A DNA stretch of 45,374 nucleotides from an uncultured Prevotellaceae bacterium (GTDB lineage Bacteria; Bacteroidota; Bacteroidia; Bacteroidales; Muribaculaceae), in NCBI GenBank assembly GCA_947165485.1, contig CAMVAP010000024.1:1-45374 (forward strand). Reading direction: 5' to 3'. Below are positions 17,889 to 29,500 of this stretch, one piece after another (the stretch's first letter is position 1; every line of letters starts with the position of its first letter). The position numbers and the translations under genes are program-made. The notes beneath the pieces were generated by a model. That model had not been told where the DNA came from. It made no database searches and saw only the letters and a program-made list of their open reading frames with translations.

Positions 17889-19991
17889 TTATTTTGATTC
17901 GTCGCTCGGGGCCGCAATGGCGTGAGGTGGGCGAGTGTCGGTTTTTTCCTCACCGGGTGTCGTGGCTTTCACGTCGCTGGGATAGGACACGCGCATGTGA
18001 TAGGAGGTGCGTAACCGCTCGACAAACAGCTTCTTGACGGTTTCCACGTCGCGGAAACTGATGGGCGTCTCGCGCAGCAGTCCATCGGCCACTTGTCCGT
18101 CGATGATCTTGCTCACCATCGCTGCTATAGCCTCCTCGGAGTGGTCGGCCATACTCTTGGTGGCGGCTTCACAGGCATCGGCCATCATCAGGATGGCGGC
18201 TTCCTTGGTTTGCGGGTTGGGGCCGGGGTAGGTGTAGGGTGCGGGGTCCACCTCATGGTCGGGGTTGGCCTCACGGGCCTTGAAGTAGAAGTATCGCGTG
18301 ATGCCCTTGCCGTGGTGCTGAGCGATGAGGTCCTTGATGATCTTGGGCAGGCCTGCTTCCTCGGCCAGCTTGATGCCATTGGCCACATGGTCGATGACAA
18401 TCTTGGCGCTGTCCTCGGGGCGCACGAGGTGGTCGTGAGGATTCTCCCCGATCTGGTTCTCGGTGAAGAAGGCGGGATTCTTGGTCTTGCCGATGTCGTG
18501 GTAGAGTGCGCCGGCGCGCACGAGCTGCATGTTGGCACCGATCTTTAATGCCGCCTCACCACCCAGGTTGGCCACCTGCAATGAGTGCTGGAATGTGCCA
18601 GGACAGTTGGTTGACAACTTGCGCAGCAGGGGGTTGTTGATGTCGGCGAGTTCGAGCAGTGTCATTGTCGATGTGAAGCCAAAGAGTTTCTCCACGATGG
18701 GGATGATGAGGAAGGCAAACGACAGGATGACGCAGTTGACGAGGAAGTAGGCGACAAAGTGCCTGTCGAAGCTATCGAGTCCACCCTCGGTGATGAGCAT
18801 CATGGCCACATAGGTGACGCAGTAGGCAATAAAGATGGAAGCGGCACACTGCACAAGTTGTGTGCGCTTGGTCAGTTCCTTGACCGAGACGATGGCGATG
18901 ATGCCGGCCAGGAACTGCATGATGATAAACTCGGCCTGGTGGGTGATGGCAATGAGCGAGCAAATGAGCGTGGTCACAATGTGGACAAAGAAGGAGGTGT
19001 GGTCGTCAAAGAACGATGACACGATAATGGGCACCAGGCCAAAAGGAATGACATACAGCATCATGTACCTGAACCTGACGCACAGGAACACCGCGATGAC
19101 AAACACGGTGATAAACGTGATGAGGAACACCATCTGGCGTGTGTTGCTGAACACCTGATTGCGCAGCAACTTCATGAAGTAGTAGAATGCCAGCATCAGG
19201 ATGCTGGCGATGAGCACCTGTCCCAGCAGGGTCAATGACTGGTTCACATTGCGTTGTGAAGCGCGGCGCAATTGCTCGTCCTGATAGCTCTGGATGGCTG
19301 ATGCCTTCTGGGGACTGACAATCTCGCCATGGGTGATGATGACCTCGCCTTTCTGTACCGTGCCTGGAGACCGCAGGGCGTGTCTCAGGTCCTCGCCCAG
19401 CCATTTCTCATTCTCCTCGATATCCACCATCATGTTGGGCACCAGGTATTCCCTGATGTCGATGGCCTTGAGGGCTTCTTGCAGGCCGTAGCTGGCCTTG
19501 AGCGAGTCGGTGAGCCATTCATAGGCTTGGCGCACGGTTTTCATGTTGGTGGCATCGACCACCTGCAACTCGTTGTTGCCCACCATGAAGCGCAACTGCT
19601 TGCCGGCGCGTATGTCGTTGGCGGCATCATTGTCCACGATACCGTCGTTATATAGCTTGCCCACGGCTTGCATGAGGGCCTGACTGCCGGGCTTGCCGTT
19701 GAGCGCCCTGTACAGCAACGCCTGCTGCTGTTCACCCTTCTTGCGGTCCAGGGTGTATATCTTGGCAAAGTTCTGGTTGACGCTATCGGTGATGTGCTTG
19801 CGGGTTGCCTCGTCAAGCTCGATGTCGAACTGGAAGTCGGCTTCCAGCCTGGAGTGCGACCATGGCGTGCCCACCTCAAAGCTGTAGGTCGTATTCCTCT
19901 CGTGGCAGAAGAACAGCGTGGTAGCGATCAGCACGACCGACAGCACCAGTAGGGCAATGATGAGAATATCGTTTCTTTTAGACTTTGTCAT
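17889..19991 (-). CDS. 7TM-HD family cyclic-di-AMP phosphodiesterase-like protein
   Basis: The 700 residues have the PgpH layout: one N-terminal membrane segment (residues 8-28), an extracytoplasmic domain of about 250 residues beginning SFEVGTPWSHSRLEADFQFD, seven membrane segments (about 270-450), then a cytoplasmic HD domain. The metal residues are visible in HSLQVANLGGEAA, ALYHDIGKTKNP and the downstream HH of IAQHHGKG. Known members hydrolyse c-di-AMP to pApA. The gene follows the RSH gene by 44 bases, so two nucleotide second-messenger enzymes share one unit. The last 35 residues are Lys/Glu/Pro-rich and probably disordered. Confidence 0.9.
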   Translation of the reverse strand: MTKSKRNDILIIALLVLSVVLIATTLFFCHERNTTYSFEVGTPWSHSRLEADFQFDIELDEATRKHITDSVNQNFAKIYTLDRKKGEQQQALLYRALNGKPGSQALMQAVGKLYNDGIVDNDAANDIRAGKQLRFMVGNNELQVVDATNMKTVRQAYEWLTDSLKASYGLQEALKAIDIREYLVPNMMVDIEENEKWLGEDLRHALRSPGTVQKGEVIITHGEIVSPQKASAIQSYQDEQLRRASQRNVNQSLTLLGQVLIASILMLAFYYFMKLLRNQVFSNTRQMVFLITFITVFVIAVFLCVRFRYMMLYVIPFGLVPIIVSSFFDDHTSFFVHIVTTLICSLIAITHQAEFIIMQFLAGIIAIVSVKELTKRTQLVQCAASIFIAYCVTYVAMMLITEGGLDSFDRHFVAYFLVNCVILSFAFLIIPIVEKLFGFTSTMTLLELADINNPLLRKLSTNCPGTFQHSLQVANLGGEAALKIGANMQLVRAGALYHDIGKTKNPAFFTENQIGENPHDHLVRPEDSAKIVIDHVANGIKLAEEAGLPKIIKDLIAQHHGKGITRYFYFKAREANPDHEVDPAPYTYPGPNPQTKEAAILMMADACEAATKSMADHSEEAIAAMVSKIIDGQVADGLLRETPISFRDVETVKKLFVERLRTSYHMRVSYPSDVKATTPGEEKTDTRPPHAIAAPSDESK

Positions 19992-20035
19992 CTCGGTTTA
20001 AGTTATAGAATCAGTAAGAGTTGTTCTCGGTTCAA

Positions 20036-22264
20036 TCAGCTCATGCGGGTGGCACTGTTGACGCCTTTCACTTTCTTGATCTCGCGACACAGGTTGGTCA
20101 CGACCGTGGCATCGCTCACTAGCACATCCAGGTCGCAGCTGAACACGCCCTGGTCGGCAGTGACGTTCATCTTCTTCATGTTGATCGACATGTTGGTCGA
20201 GATGATGTTCACGATGGACTGGAGGATGCCCTTCTGGTCGATGCCCACGATGTGGACCGATGCCTGGAAGCGGTCGCTGTATTCTTCCCATTGGGTCTGC
20301 AACAGGCGGGAACCGTAGCTGGCCTTGAGGCGGGCCAGTGTGCTACAGTCCATCTTGTGGACGATGACCTTGTTGTCCTCGCTCAGGAAGCCCACGGTGT
20401 CGTCTCCGGGAATGGGGTGGCAGCAACTGGCGATCTGGTAGTTGCTCACCCCGTCGCGTGTCACGAGTCGGTACACCTTTTTGGTGTCGATAGCTTGGGA
20501 GGCCTCTTGGGTGGTGTCCCCCTTGTGGTTGTCCTTGCCCTTGAAGGGGTTGCGCCGCCACCAGTTGAAGCGTGCGCCGTGCTCCTTCTTGGTGATCATG
20601 TCCTCGTTGAGCTGGATCTCGTCGTTGCCGATCATGTAGAACAGCTCCTCCTTGTTGGCGACAAACTGGCGTGAGATGGCTTGGGACAGGATCTCGTTAC
20701 TGAACTCGATGTTGTGGCTGGCCAGGAAGTCCATGAAGCGTTGCTCGCCCTTGTCGATGATCAGGCGCCGCTTGTGGCGCAGGGCTGCCCGCAGGCGTGT
20801 CTTGCCCTTGGCGGTGATGACAAACTTCTTCCACTCGTCCTTGGGGAAATCGACGTTGCTGGTGATGATCTCGACCTGGTCGCCACTCGACAGTTTGTAG
20901 GACAGCGGCACCAGCTCGTGGTTGACCTTGCCGGCGATGCAGTGGGTGCCCAGGTCGGTGTGCAGGGCAAAAGCCATGTCGAGCACCGAGGCGCCCTTGG
21001 GCAGGGTCATGGTCTCGCCCTTGGGGGTGAAGACGATAATCTCGCTGGCAAACAGGTTGAGTTTGATGGTGTCCAGGAAGTCGATGGCGTTGGGTTCGGG
21101 TTCCTTGAGGATGTCGGTGATCGTTTGCAGCCAGCGCACGAGTTCCTTCTCCTCCTCGCCCTCTCCGATCTTGTATTTCCAGTGGGCGGCAAATCCGCGC
21201 TCGGCGATGTCGTCCATGCGCTTGCTGCGTATCTGCACCTCAATCCAGTCGCCGTCGGGACCCATAACGGTGACGTGCAGCGCCTGGTACTTGTTGACCT
21301 TGGGGGTCGTGAGCCAGTCGCGCACGCGGTCGGGGTGCTTGGTATAGACCTCGGTGATCTGGTCATAGATGTTCCAGCACAGACGCTTCTCGTTGTCCTC
21401 GCCGTCACACTGGAACACGATGCGTGCCGCATACAGGTCATACACTTCCTCAAAGGGGATGTGCTTGCGTTGCATCTTCTTCCAAATGGAGTAGCACGAC
21501 TTGACGCGCACGGTGAAAGTGTAGTCCAGCCCCATGTTGTCGAGCCTCTCGCGGATGGGGGCGGCAAAGCGTGTGAACAGCTCGTTGCGGCGCTCCTCGC
21601 TGGCGTCGATCAGGCTACAGATGCGCTCATACTCCTGCGGGTGGTTGTACTTGAAGCTCAAGTCCTCCAGCTCGGTCTTGATGGCGTACAAGCCCAGGCG
21701 CTGGGCCAGTGGCGCGTAGATGTAGAGCGTCTCGCCGGCGATCTTGTACTGCTTGTTGGGGGGCATCGATGAGAGCGTGCGCATGTTGTGCAGGCGGTCG
21801 GCCATCTTGATGAGCACCACGCGGATGTCCTCGCTCATCGTGAGCAGCAGTTTGCGGAAGTTCTCGGCTTGGACCGATGCCTTGTCGCCGAAGATGCCGC
21901 CCGAGATTTTGGTCAGTCCGTCAACGATTTGCGCGATCTTCTTGCCGAACTGGGCCTCGATGTCATCCACGGTGTAGTCGGTGTCCTCCACCACATCGTG
22001 CAGCAGGGCGGCGCTGATGCTCGTCGAGCCCAGCCCGATCTCCTGGCTCACGATGGTCGCCACAGCGATGGGGTGCATGATGTAGGGCTCGCCCGAGCGA
22101 CGCCTGATACCCTTGTGCGCGTCGCGGGCAAACTTGAACGCCTTGTCAATGATCTCCACTTTCTTGCGGTGATTGCTTGACAGATAGCCATTTAACAAGT
22201 TCTGGTAGGCCGCATCAATCATCTGCTCCTCCACCTCCGGTGATATATTACTGTTCTGCATCAT
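20036..22264 (-). CDS. Bifunctional (p)ppGpp synthetase/hydrolase (RelA/SpoT homologue)
   Basis: This enzyme makes and degrades the stringent-response alarmones. In order: an HD hydrolase domain (SAALLHDVVEDTDY, ADRLHNMRTL), a nucleotidyltransferase synthetase domain (YDLYAARIVF, PKVNKYQALHVTV, EVQIRSKRMDDIAERG, AAHWKYK), a TGS domain (IIVFTPKGETMTLPKGASVL) and a C-terminal ACT domain. HD residues and synthetase motifs are intact, so both activities are expected. The start is placed at the ATG pair at 22259-22264 (742 residues); a start 13 codons earlier is possible. The promoter at 22378-22409 lies about 115 bases upstream, next to the A+T-rich island. Confidence 0.96.
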   Translation of the reverse strand: MMQNSNISPEVEEQMIDAAYQNLLNGYLSSNHRKKVEIIDKAFKFARDAHKGIRRRSGEPYIMHPIAVATIVSQEIGLGSTSISAALLHDVVEDTDYTVDDIEAQFGKKIAQIVDGLTKISGGIFGDKASVQAENFRKLLLTMSEDIRVVLIKMADRLHNMRTLSSMPPNKQYKIAGETLYIYAPLAQRLGLYAIKTELEDLSFKYNHPQEYERICSLIDASEERRNELFTRFAAPIRERLDNMGLDYTFTVRVKSCYSIWKKMQRKHIPFEEVYDLYAARIVFQCDGEDNEKRLCWNIYDQITEVYTKHPDRVRDWLTTPKVNKYQALHVTVMGPDGDWIEVQIRSKRMDDIAERGFAAHWKYKIGEGEEEKELVRWLQTITDILKEPEPNAIDFLDTIKLNLFASEIIVFTPKGETMTLPKGASVLDMAFALHTDLGTHCIAGKVNHELVPLSYKLSSGDQVEIITSNVDFPKDEWKKFVITAKGKTRLRAALRHKRRLIIDKGEQRFMDFLASHNIEFSNEILSQAISRQFVANKEELFYMIGNDEIQLNEDMITKKEHGARFNWWRRNPFKGKDNHKGDTTQEASQAIDTKKVYRLVTRDGVSNYQIASCCHPIPGDDTVGFLSEDNKVIVHKMDCSTLARLKASYGSRLLQTQWEEYSDRFQASVHIVGIDQKGILQSIVNIISTNMSINMKKMNVTADQGVFSCDLDVLVSDATVVTNLCREIKKVKGVNSATRMS

Positions 22265-22308
22265 GACTCTTCTACACTTTAAATCAAACGACAAAGATTT
22301 CACAAGTT

Positions 22309-22345
22309 GAGCGCAAAAGAAACAAGCTTACTTGTTCTTTGTGCA
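22309..22345. repeat. Imperfect inverted repeat in the RSH leader
   Basis: GCGCAAAAGAAACAAG faces CTTGTTCTTTGTGC around a 5-base loop on the plus strand. It would form a hairpin in the RSH mRNA leader, downstream of the promoter. Confidence 0.5.
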
Positions 22346-22377
22346 AAGACGCCATCCATCTTCGCCATTTTAACTGG

Positions 22378-22409
22378 CAAAGATACACCAACCCGAGCGG
22401 AAAAACAAA
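22378..22409 (-). promoter_or_regulatory. Promoter of the RSH operon
   Basis: On the minus strand: TTTG at 22409-22406, 20 bases, then TATCTTTG at 22385-22378. The -33 box lies within the loop-proximal end of the 14-bp inverted repeat at 22393-22432. Confidence 0.75.
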
Positions 22410-22432
22410 AATAAATTCGTTTTTCCGCTCGG
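22393..22432. repeat. Perfect 14-bp inverted repeat over the RSH promoter
   Basis: CCGAGCGGAAAAAC (22393-22406) and GTTTTTCCGCTCGG (22419-22432) are exact inverted arms around 12 A+T-rich bases. It marks the change from G+C-rich DNA to the A+T-rich island. It may be a terminator protecting RSH from island transcription, or an operator; it overlaps the -33 box. Confidence 0.8.
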
Positions 22433-22508
22433 AGTAGCGATTTGTTCCTAATCAATCTCAGTATTAGGTCTTCAGGAATAAATACCCTAACGACTCTTAA
22501 AACTGGCT

Positions 22509-22531
22509 ATAGCTTCAAAAGAAAAAGCTAT
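22509..22531 (-). terminator. Hairpin after the REC-TIR gene
   Basis: ATAGCTT (22509-22515) and AAGCTAT (22525-22531) flank a 9-base loop, 35 bases after the stop of the island operon. On the minus strand it is followed, after several bases, by CAGTTTTAAG, so termination is plausible but not strong. Confidence 0.5.
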
Positions 22532-22565
22532 CAAATGAGTCCACATTTGCCTTACAGATCAATTA

Positions 22566-23564
22566 TCAACTCTTTTCGCCAAGTTTCTCACTAAACCCTC
22601 TTTTTAACAACCAATTGTCTAAACATGTTTTCAATGATGTATAGTCATGAAAAGATTTATAATGCTCACCACCGAAGTCCGATGGCAGTTTAGGTAAATT
22701 GTCATGTTTTAAGAAAAGAACTTTCTTTTGTAAGCCGAGTAAATATCCTGTTTCGATACTTACGTTTGGATTCATTTTATCCCTTTCTTTGCTATCTTTA
22801 TTGTTATCTAATGAATCGTCGGCATAGATGGAAATACCAAAATCACAGACATTCATATGGATTACAATATTATCCCAGACTTTATCATCAAATTCTGTTA
22901 CAGGACCATCTGTAATAAGTGGGATAATACCATGTTTTTCTAAAATATCTTTTACTATGTCTATGTATTCTTTATGACGGAATGCAGACATAATAAATGC
23001 TGTTTTCCGATCCCCGTATTCGTTCTTTCTAGCGATAATTTCATCCTTAAGAGTATCTGGATAAATACTTTCTAGGTTCTTTTGAAATTTCCGTATTTGG
23101 GTTTCAATGATAGCTCTAACTTTGTCTTTTTCCTCTGATAAATCTTCAGATTCGTCTAGTATTTGTTTGTCGAAAGCATAATCTGCTCCAGCTCTAATTA
23201 TTTCTTCTAAAGATGTCTCGTTATCAGAAAACTCAGTCATTCCAATTATAGGAACCATAGAAGCCCAATTTGAGGGACTGAGATTTTTGAGCTGTCTAAT
23301 GTGTGTGACAATCTCATTACCTCTTTTGCAATCATTATAGAACTTGATGTCACATAGAATAAGCACTATATCCTTATAATTCTCAGTTATCTGTTTTTTT
23401 ACGAATTTAAAGATACTTGATTTTGATTTTGCATTGATCATGTCCTGTTTATCTTCCTCTTTAGGGAGGACATTATTCTCATCAAAACCTAGATCTACAA
23501 TCCATTCTTTTATCAGATCATACTGATCGGGATCGTCATCAATAATTAAAATTTTCTCTTCCAT
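22566..23564 (-). CDS. Receiver domain fused to TIR-like nucleotide-binding domain (putative effector)
   Basis: Residues 1-140 form a response-regulator receiver domain: acidic pocket D9-D11 (LIIDDD), phosphoacceptor D72 (LILCDIK), T110 (IIGMT) and K133 (FDKQI), all present, so phosphorylation is possible. A helical linker (about 140-185) leads to a TIR-like fold: a first strand AFIMSAFRHKEY (189-200), the signature NPNVSIETGYLLGL (265-278) with E271 as candidate catalytic Glu, and LPSDFGGEHY (293-302). This pattern resembles the TIR-like domains of the CAP12/Pycsar-effector type, some of which cleave NAD. The ATG lies 6 bases after the giant gene's stop. NADase activity and phospho-control are inferred. 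Confidence 0.85.
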   Translation of the reverse strand: MEEKILIIDDDPDQYDLIKEWIVDLGFDENNVLPKEEDKQDMINAKSKSSIFKFVKKQITENYKDIVLILCDIKFYNDCKRGNEIVTHIRQLKNLSPSNWASMVPIIGMTEFSDNETSLEEIIRAGADYAFDKQILDESEDLSEEKDKVRAIIETQIRKFQKNLESIYPDTLKDEIIARKNEYGDRKTAFIMSAFRHKEYIDIVKDILEKHGIIPLITDGPVTEFDDKVWDNIVIHMNVCDFGISIYADDSLDNNKDSKERDKMNPNVSIETGYLLGLQKKVLFLKHDNLPKLPSDFGGEHYKSFHDYTSLKTCLDNWLLKRGFSEKLGEKS

Positions 23565-23570
23565 AAAACT

Positions 23571-26500
23571 TTAAAATTTAATTGTTACAAAAAAATTGTT
23601 ATTCTCATCAAAACCATAATCACACTGATATGGAGAATCTTTCTTGGGATTACCATTGGTATTCATATAGTTAATTACACCTTGTAGAGTTGTTAGTGTA
23701 GTGCTACTATACTCGTCACAATTTAAAGTTTGGATATGATGTTTTTTAGTTTTAAATGAATTTATTTCAATCATTAAATCTTCAAATGGAATATTGTCGA
23801 TAAATTTATCCATAATAGTTATGGACGATTCAGTAATAGTAATTTCAACCTGTTTGTTTTTATTATATGGTCTATGACCATGTCCATCGATGGGAATTGC
23901 TAAAGAATTATGTAGGCATTGAGCTATAAAGGTTCGCAATAAATGCTTGTTAAAAGGTATTTCAATATTCCTCAGAGATTTTTCTAAAGAATAATTATTA
24001 ATGCTTTTATTGTTAATAATTATTGTATTATGCTCTTTCTTCTTGTTCCATCGTTTGTCTAATAGACATGAAAGAAGATAGATGAAATTATCATTAAAAG
24101 TCTTTCCAAGAGTGTTCTTTTTGCTGATAACTCTATCTTTTTTTATCGAAAGACAATTCTTGCCTTTTAATCTGTTCCTTTCAATACTTGAATATAAAAA
24201 ACTAATAGTTTCATTGGTAAGCAAGAACCAAGTTCGATAAAGTGATTTTATAGTGTTAGTATCAATATTATCAAATTCATTCATTTCTTTATAAACATTA
24301 TTAAAGGTATGGTTTGATTGTATGTAGATTTTATCAAATTTTCGAAGGCTTTTTTGTTTCTCAAGCCATAAATCAAATACCTTTTCATTTATAAGATAGT
24401 CAATCACATATTCTTGTATTTCATTCTTAAGCAATAATAAAAGCCTGCCGGATTCTTGAGTATTGATACGGAAATCACGTACTTCTTTAATGATTTCATT
24501 ACTTGAATTATATAAAAAAGTAATTGTCGCTCTTGCTTTAGTGCGTTGATTTTCAACAATAAACACGTTTATACTGTGTGCGTCTAATTCGCTGTTCTCA
24601 CCGAATGAGTTTTCTCGTAAATTGAATACAGGGTTGAATGGATATACTAAATTAGATTTATTACTATATCGTTTAGTATAGTAGTTCTGAAGTGCCCAGC
24701 TGTCATAGTCAAAGTCAATATCTGTTTCATGTTTATTATTATCTTCATTTTTCTTTTTCATTTGATTTTTGATATCCTTTTCATTCTCAGTTTTCTTTTT
24801 ATATAAGGTTACAGGAATTAATTTCTTCCCATTCTTAATAGTGATAAAAGCGCCATCGGCACCCATGATTTCTGAAAAAACCTTAAGCAGTGCTCTTAAA
24901 TCTGACTCAATACTAGTTTTGTGTTTTTTGACAATTAAATCTTCTAATTTGAGTTTAGCATAAGTTACATAAATAAGCTTTTTTGTATAATTAATTTTGT
25001 CTTCGTTGTAGAGATATGGTTGGAAGGAGGAATAGTAGTATTCATTGTTTATTATCTCATTGAATTTACGTTCGATAACATCAATGTCATCTTTGAAAAG
25101 GTCAATGTCTTTTATTAAAAATTCACCATTGTTTCTGTGAATATAGAATAAAGAGTTAATAGAATTGTCCTTTTTTAGCTCCATGGAAAAGTTTGCAAGT
25201 GTTTTTCTAATGATGGTTGCATTATCATAAAAAAGCCAAACTAAAAAATGAATATATTCCTTTCTTATATATTCATTATCATGAAAACGATCAAAAAGAT
25301 TATTCTCTTCATTTTGATTTTTGACTGTATTTTTTGATAGCTTTGTTTGGCTGATTGATATGTTCTCAAATGAACTTATTTCAGTCCCTTTTCGGATAAG
25401 TTCGCCTAAGAAAGTTGCTTTTGCATCATCTTCTACAATAGCATTTTTAATGTAGAATTGAATGTCCTTGCTGAAATCCCTGATGATACTCTTGTTGATA
25501 TCACATAAGCTCGATAATAATCGATCTATCTCTTTTTTTTCGTATATTAGATATTCATGGTATTTGTCCTTTTGATCCTTGGTTATAATAAGATAATGCC
25601 TTCTTTCGCCTTCTGATACTGTTAATTGAGTTTTAAGATTCAACTCATTTAATTCAGCTTCAATTTTCGTTATACTTTCGTCGATTTTTTTTCCAATATC
25701 ATCTATCTCAGCTTTTGCTTTGTTTTCTAAATGTTCTATCACTCTACCTAATACGTTCCAAGCTCCGACTATAACGTCTTCTCTAACCAAAGCGTTAGAT
25801 TTTAAGAACGATAGAGACTTTAGAATAGATTTGACTATTCTTAAATCGTCATAAGAGCACCTATTAGTATTATGGATTATTTCATTTAATTCACTTAATA
25901 ACTTTTGGTGTGCATATTCTCTAATGATGATGTATTGAGATAATGGAGGTGATGAAATAACCTTGAGAAAGGAAATTATTTTATCAGTCTCAAGCTTCTT
26001 GTTAAGGAAAACACGTAAATCAATGTATTCATCTTCAATTCGATATTGAAACCATTTTTCAATTTTTTCATTTATTGATGATTTTGTATTGATACTTCCT
26101 ATGCTCATTTTGTTACATAGTTTATTATAAAAAGCATCTAATTCTTTTATAATTGCATCTTTGGTTAAGACGTAGAAATTTGCTTGACCCCATGCGATTT
26201 GAGAAATTATGTAGTAGAGTTCATGGGTTATAACTAAACGCAAGAAATCACGTCTTGACTTAGGGGCGTTTTTAACATTCTTTAATTCATCAATATCTCT
26301 TCGACCTTTACGGATGATTTTTTCTACATTATTATTAATGACATTCTTGCAGCTATCTAAGACAGTTTCTTTCCATAGATTGCCGTAATACTCTTTTAAT
26401 TTGCATAATTCACACTCCCTGCCGTCCAGCCTGCTGGTAGGGTAATACAAATTAATGAAAGCAAAAAAATGTTTTGTATCATTTCTGATTTCTTTGCTTT

Positions 26501-29500
26501 TTGGATATGGGAGACGATTTATTATTGTAATAATTGAATCAAATTTGATAGAGTCGAGTCCGCCTTTGATTGAATTGAGATAACTTTTTGTTCTATGATA
26601 AGTCTCACCAGTTAGAAGAATGTGATCAACGTAATGGAAACTGACATCGTTATTTCCCATATTTTTTAAGAATGATAGCTTGTGGATAATATTATTCCGC
26701 CAATTTTTAACATTCAAATAAACAATCAATGCGTTTCCATCAAATATTTGATCATTGACTATGCAAATAAAATCTGATTCAGTTTCTGCGTTTGGCGTGA
26801 TGAGTATATTGATTTTATTCTGGTTGAGTATTTGAGGAGTCTGTAAAAACTTTTTAAGCCCACTAATCCAATTGATAAAAGTGCTTTCCTTTTTGCTGTT
26901 CTCTCTTCTGACAAAAGACTCGGTGTCAATAAAAAACTTAAGATGGGAATTGAAAACGACGAAATGACCTTTAAGAATATCATTTCTTAGAAGATAAAGT
27001 CGTTCAAGCTCTAAAATATGTTGTTTGTCCTCTGCTTCAATACAGAACTTATCTACTTTTGGAAAACCCATGAGATTTTGGGAGTTGATTGAAGAGTTTT
27101 CTGTAAAATTCACATATTCCTCTTTCTCCCATTCTTTTGGAAAAGAAACTACATTATTCAGCCGTTTTAACCAGTTCTGACTTTCTGCGTGTATGCTGTT
27201 GCTTTTTTCTTCTTCTCTCTGGTTCTGATTGCTCTCAATTTCATTGCATGCAATATTAATTCTGGAGTTGCTTTCAGTGGATAGCGCATTTGCAATCTGA
27301 ATAGTGTAATGTATTTCTTTTGCGTTTTGAAATTTAGTCTCAATTATTCGCTGGTAAAGATCAATCAGATTCCATTTTTGTTCCTCTTCCAAATTAGTGA
27401 GCAAAGGCTCAACTGAGTCACGCACAATGATGACACAATGGTTATAAATAAAATCGATGCTAGTTAAATCTCTTTGAGGTGAATTATGCAGTTTGTGCCA
27501 CAACTTAAATAAGGCTACGATTTTATCATTTGTAGATAGTGTAGCACCGATAGGAACAATCGTCGCAAATTGGAATTGTTCGGGAGAACTGAGAATGTTT
27601 TCTCGTAGTTTTATGTTTTCTCCATCGATATCAAAATTGAATGACAAATCTATGTTAAGAGCGTGTTTTTCTTCATTAGTGGTTTCATCGCTTGCCCGTC
27701 CGTTTTTTGTTATGATATCCTTTGCGCTCTTTACTTTTGCTATTTCGTCATTAGAGCTTGCTATGGCAATGTGTACCGATTTGTCATCAATAATTCGTTT
27801 GATGGCCTTTAGAAGGTATTCTGAATATTGTTGATAACCTATAAGCACTAATTCTTTATCGTCTTTTCTTTTTAATCTGCGGATATTTTTGGCAATCAAA
27901 AATGCAAAACGCTCTGCAAAAAAGCTGTTTTGAAACATCATGTCTGCCTCATAATAGTTTTTCACAATAATTTTATTGCCAATATAGGTGTTCTCGTGGT
28001 TGACTAAAAAACCGAGATCATCTGAAATGATTTTTCGTTTTAAAAGGTCTAATGAATAAGCTTCAAAAGGGGTTTTCCCGTCTGAGAATTCTATTAATAT
28101 ATCATATGGTAAGATGAAATCTTTTGATATGTTTTCGATGGATGATGAGTAGCTACCCTGTTTTGAAAGACTAAAACGCAAATCATCCTTTTCGGTAAAA
28201 TTGTTGCAATAATACTTTTTGAATTCTTGGTTGAGTAGGTAGAGTTCTCCTTTTGTTTCGCCACAGATGATCTGAGCATGTAGCGTTTCACTCATCAGGA
28301 TAATAGCTTTGTCATTCCTCCAGACGGGTACTTTATCATCTGTAGTTGTTAATAATGGATTGATGAGCTCGCAGAAATTACTTACAAAATCATCTGTGCC
28401 ATTTATCAAGATGATTTTCCTAAAGCCATTATCTGCTTTGAGTTGAATATAGGAAATAATTTTAAACACTAGTTTGTGGTCAAAGTCTTTGCCTTTTAAG
28501 TTCAAAGCGATTTCATTATGATTGTCCCCTGCGATCCTGATGATTTCGTCTCCGATATTAATGATGGCATTAATTTGTTGTTGCTTGGTTTCGCAATTGC
28601 TGATCATTCCCATTTTCTCAAAATCAAGATCAAGTGATGTGATAGGGTCGCTGTTAGATAATTGATTCTCTAGTGTTTGTCTGAAATTGAGAATGGAGTT
28701 ACGTTGGATTTGGGGAGAATTTATGGTGTGGTTAGGCTTTACGGGAAGAATAATCTCATAATGTGTGCCTGGAGCACAGTTATCAATTATTAGTTCATGA
28801 TGGAAATCGTGATGATCATCCTTCCTATATGAGCTAAATCGTTTTTTAACGTTTTTTCCATTGATGATTTCATTGCTTTCTACGTTGAAGTATCCGTCGT
28901 GCTTGAACACAGTTTTAACAAATGATTTGATGCCTAAGTGGGCAGCGTATCTCATGTCAAGTCGAGTGATTCCTAATGTGACTATTGTGTTGGGGTCAAA
29001 AAAGTCTTTTAATGTTAAGTTGTTATAGAGATCTTCATTGTTGTAGGTTCTTCCATTCTCTTTGAATGAATCGACGATGCCTGTCTCGTGGTGGTCGTAT
29101 ATGCCTATTCTTAGGAAACGGTTCACTTCGCTTTCTTCATTGTTGAAGTCTGACAGTTTTTTTTGATAATAAGATGAGACGTTCTCTTTTTTATCAAAGA
29201 CACAATAGAATAATCCGGATTTACCACCATGGAAGATGATGTTCTGTATGAGCTCGAAAATGCTATTCTTATAGACCTGTAAAGTTTGAATGATTCCATT
29301 AATTTTTTCAATGGTCATATCCCTTAATTCTTTTGCCTCAAAAGAATAGAAGTAGCCATTGATAAGCCATTGTCCGAAAAGGGAGTCTTTATAATTGACG
29401 ATGAGATTTAATTTTGATTTATCGGTCTTGAAAATATCATTCCTAAAATCGTCTTTAATTTTATTAAGAGATTCATTTATATATAAGAAATCCCTTGATT

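Noticed and set aside
20681-21772. 363-codon plus-strand frame opposite RSH
   Set aside because: It lies entirely within the RSH gene on the other strand, and its sequence is the Val/Leu/Gly/Asp-rich type typical of antisense frames.
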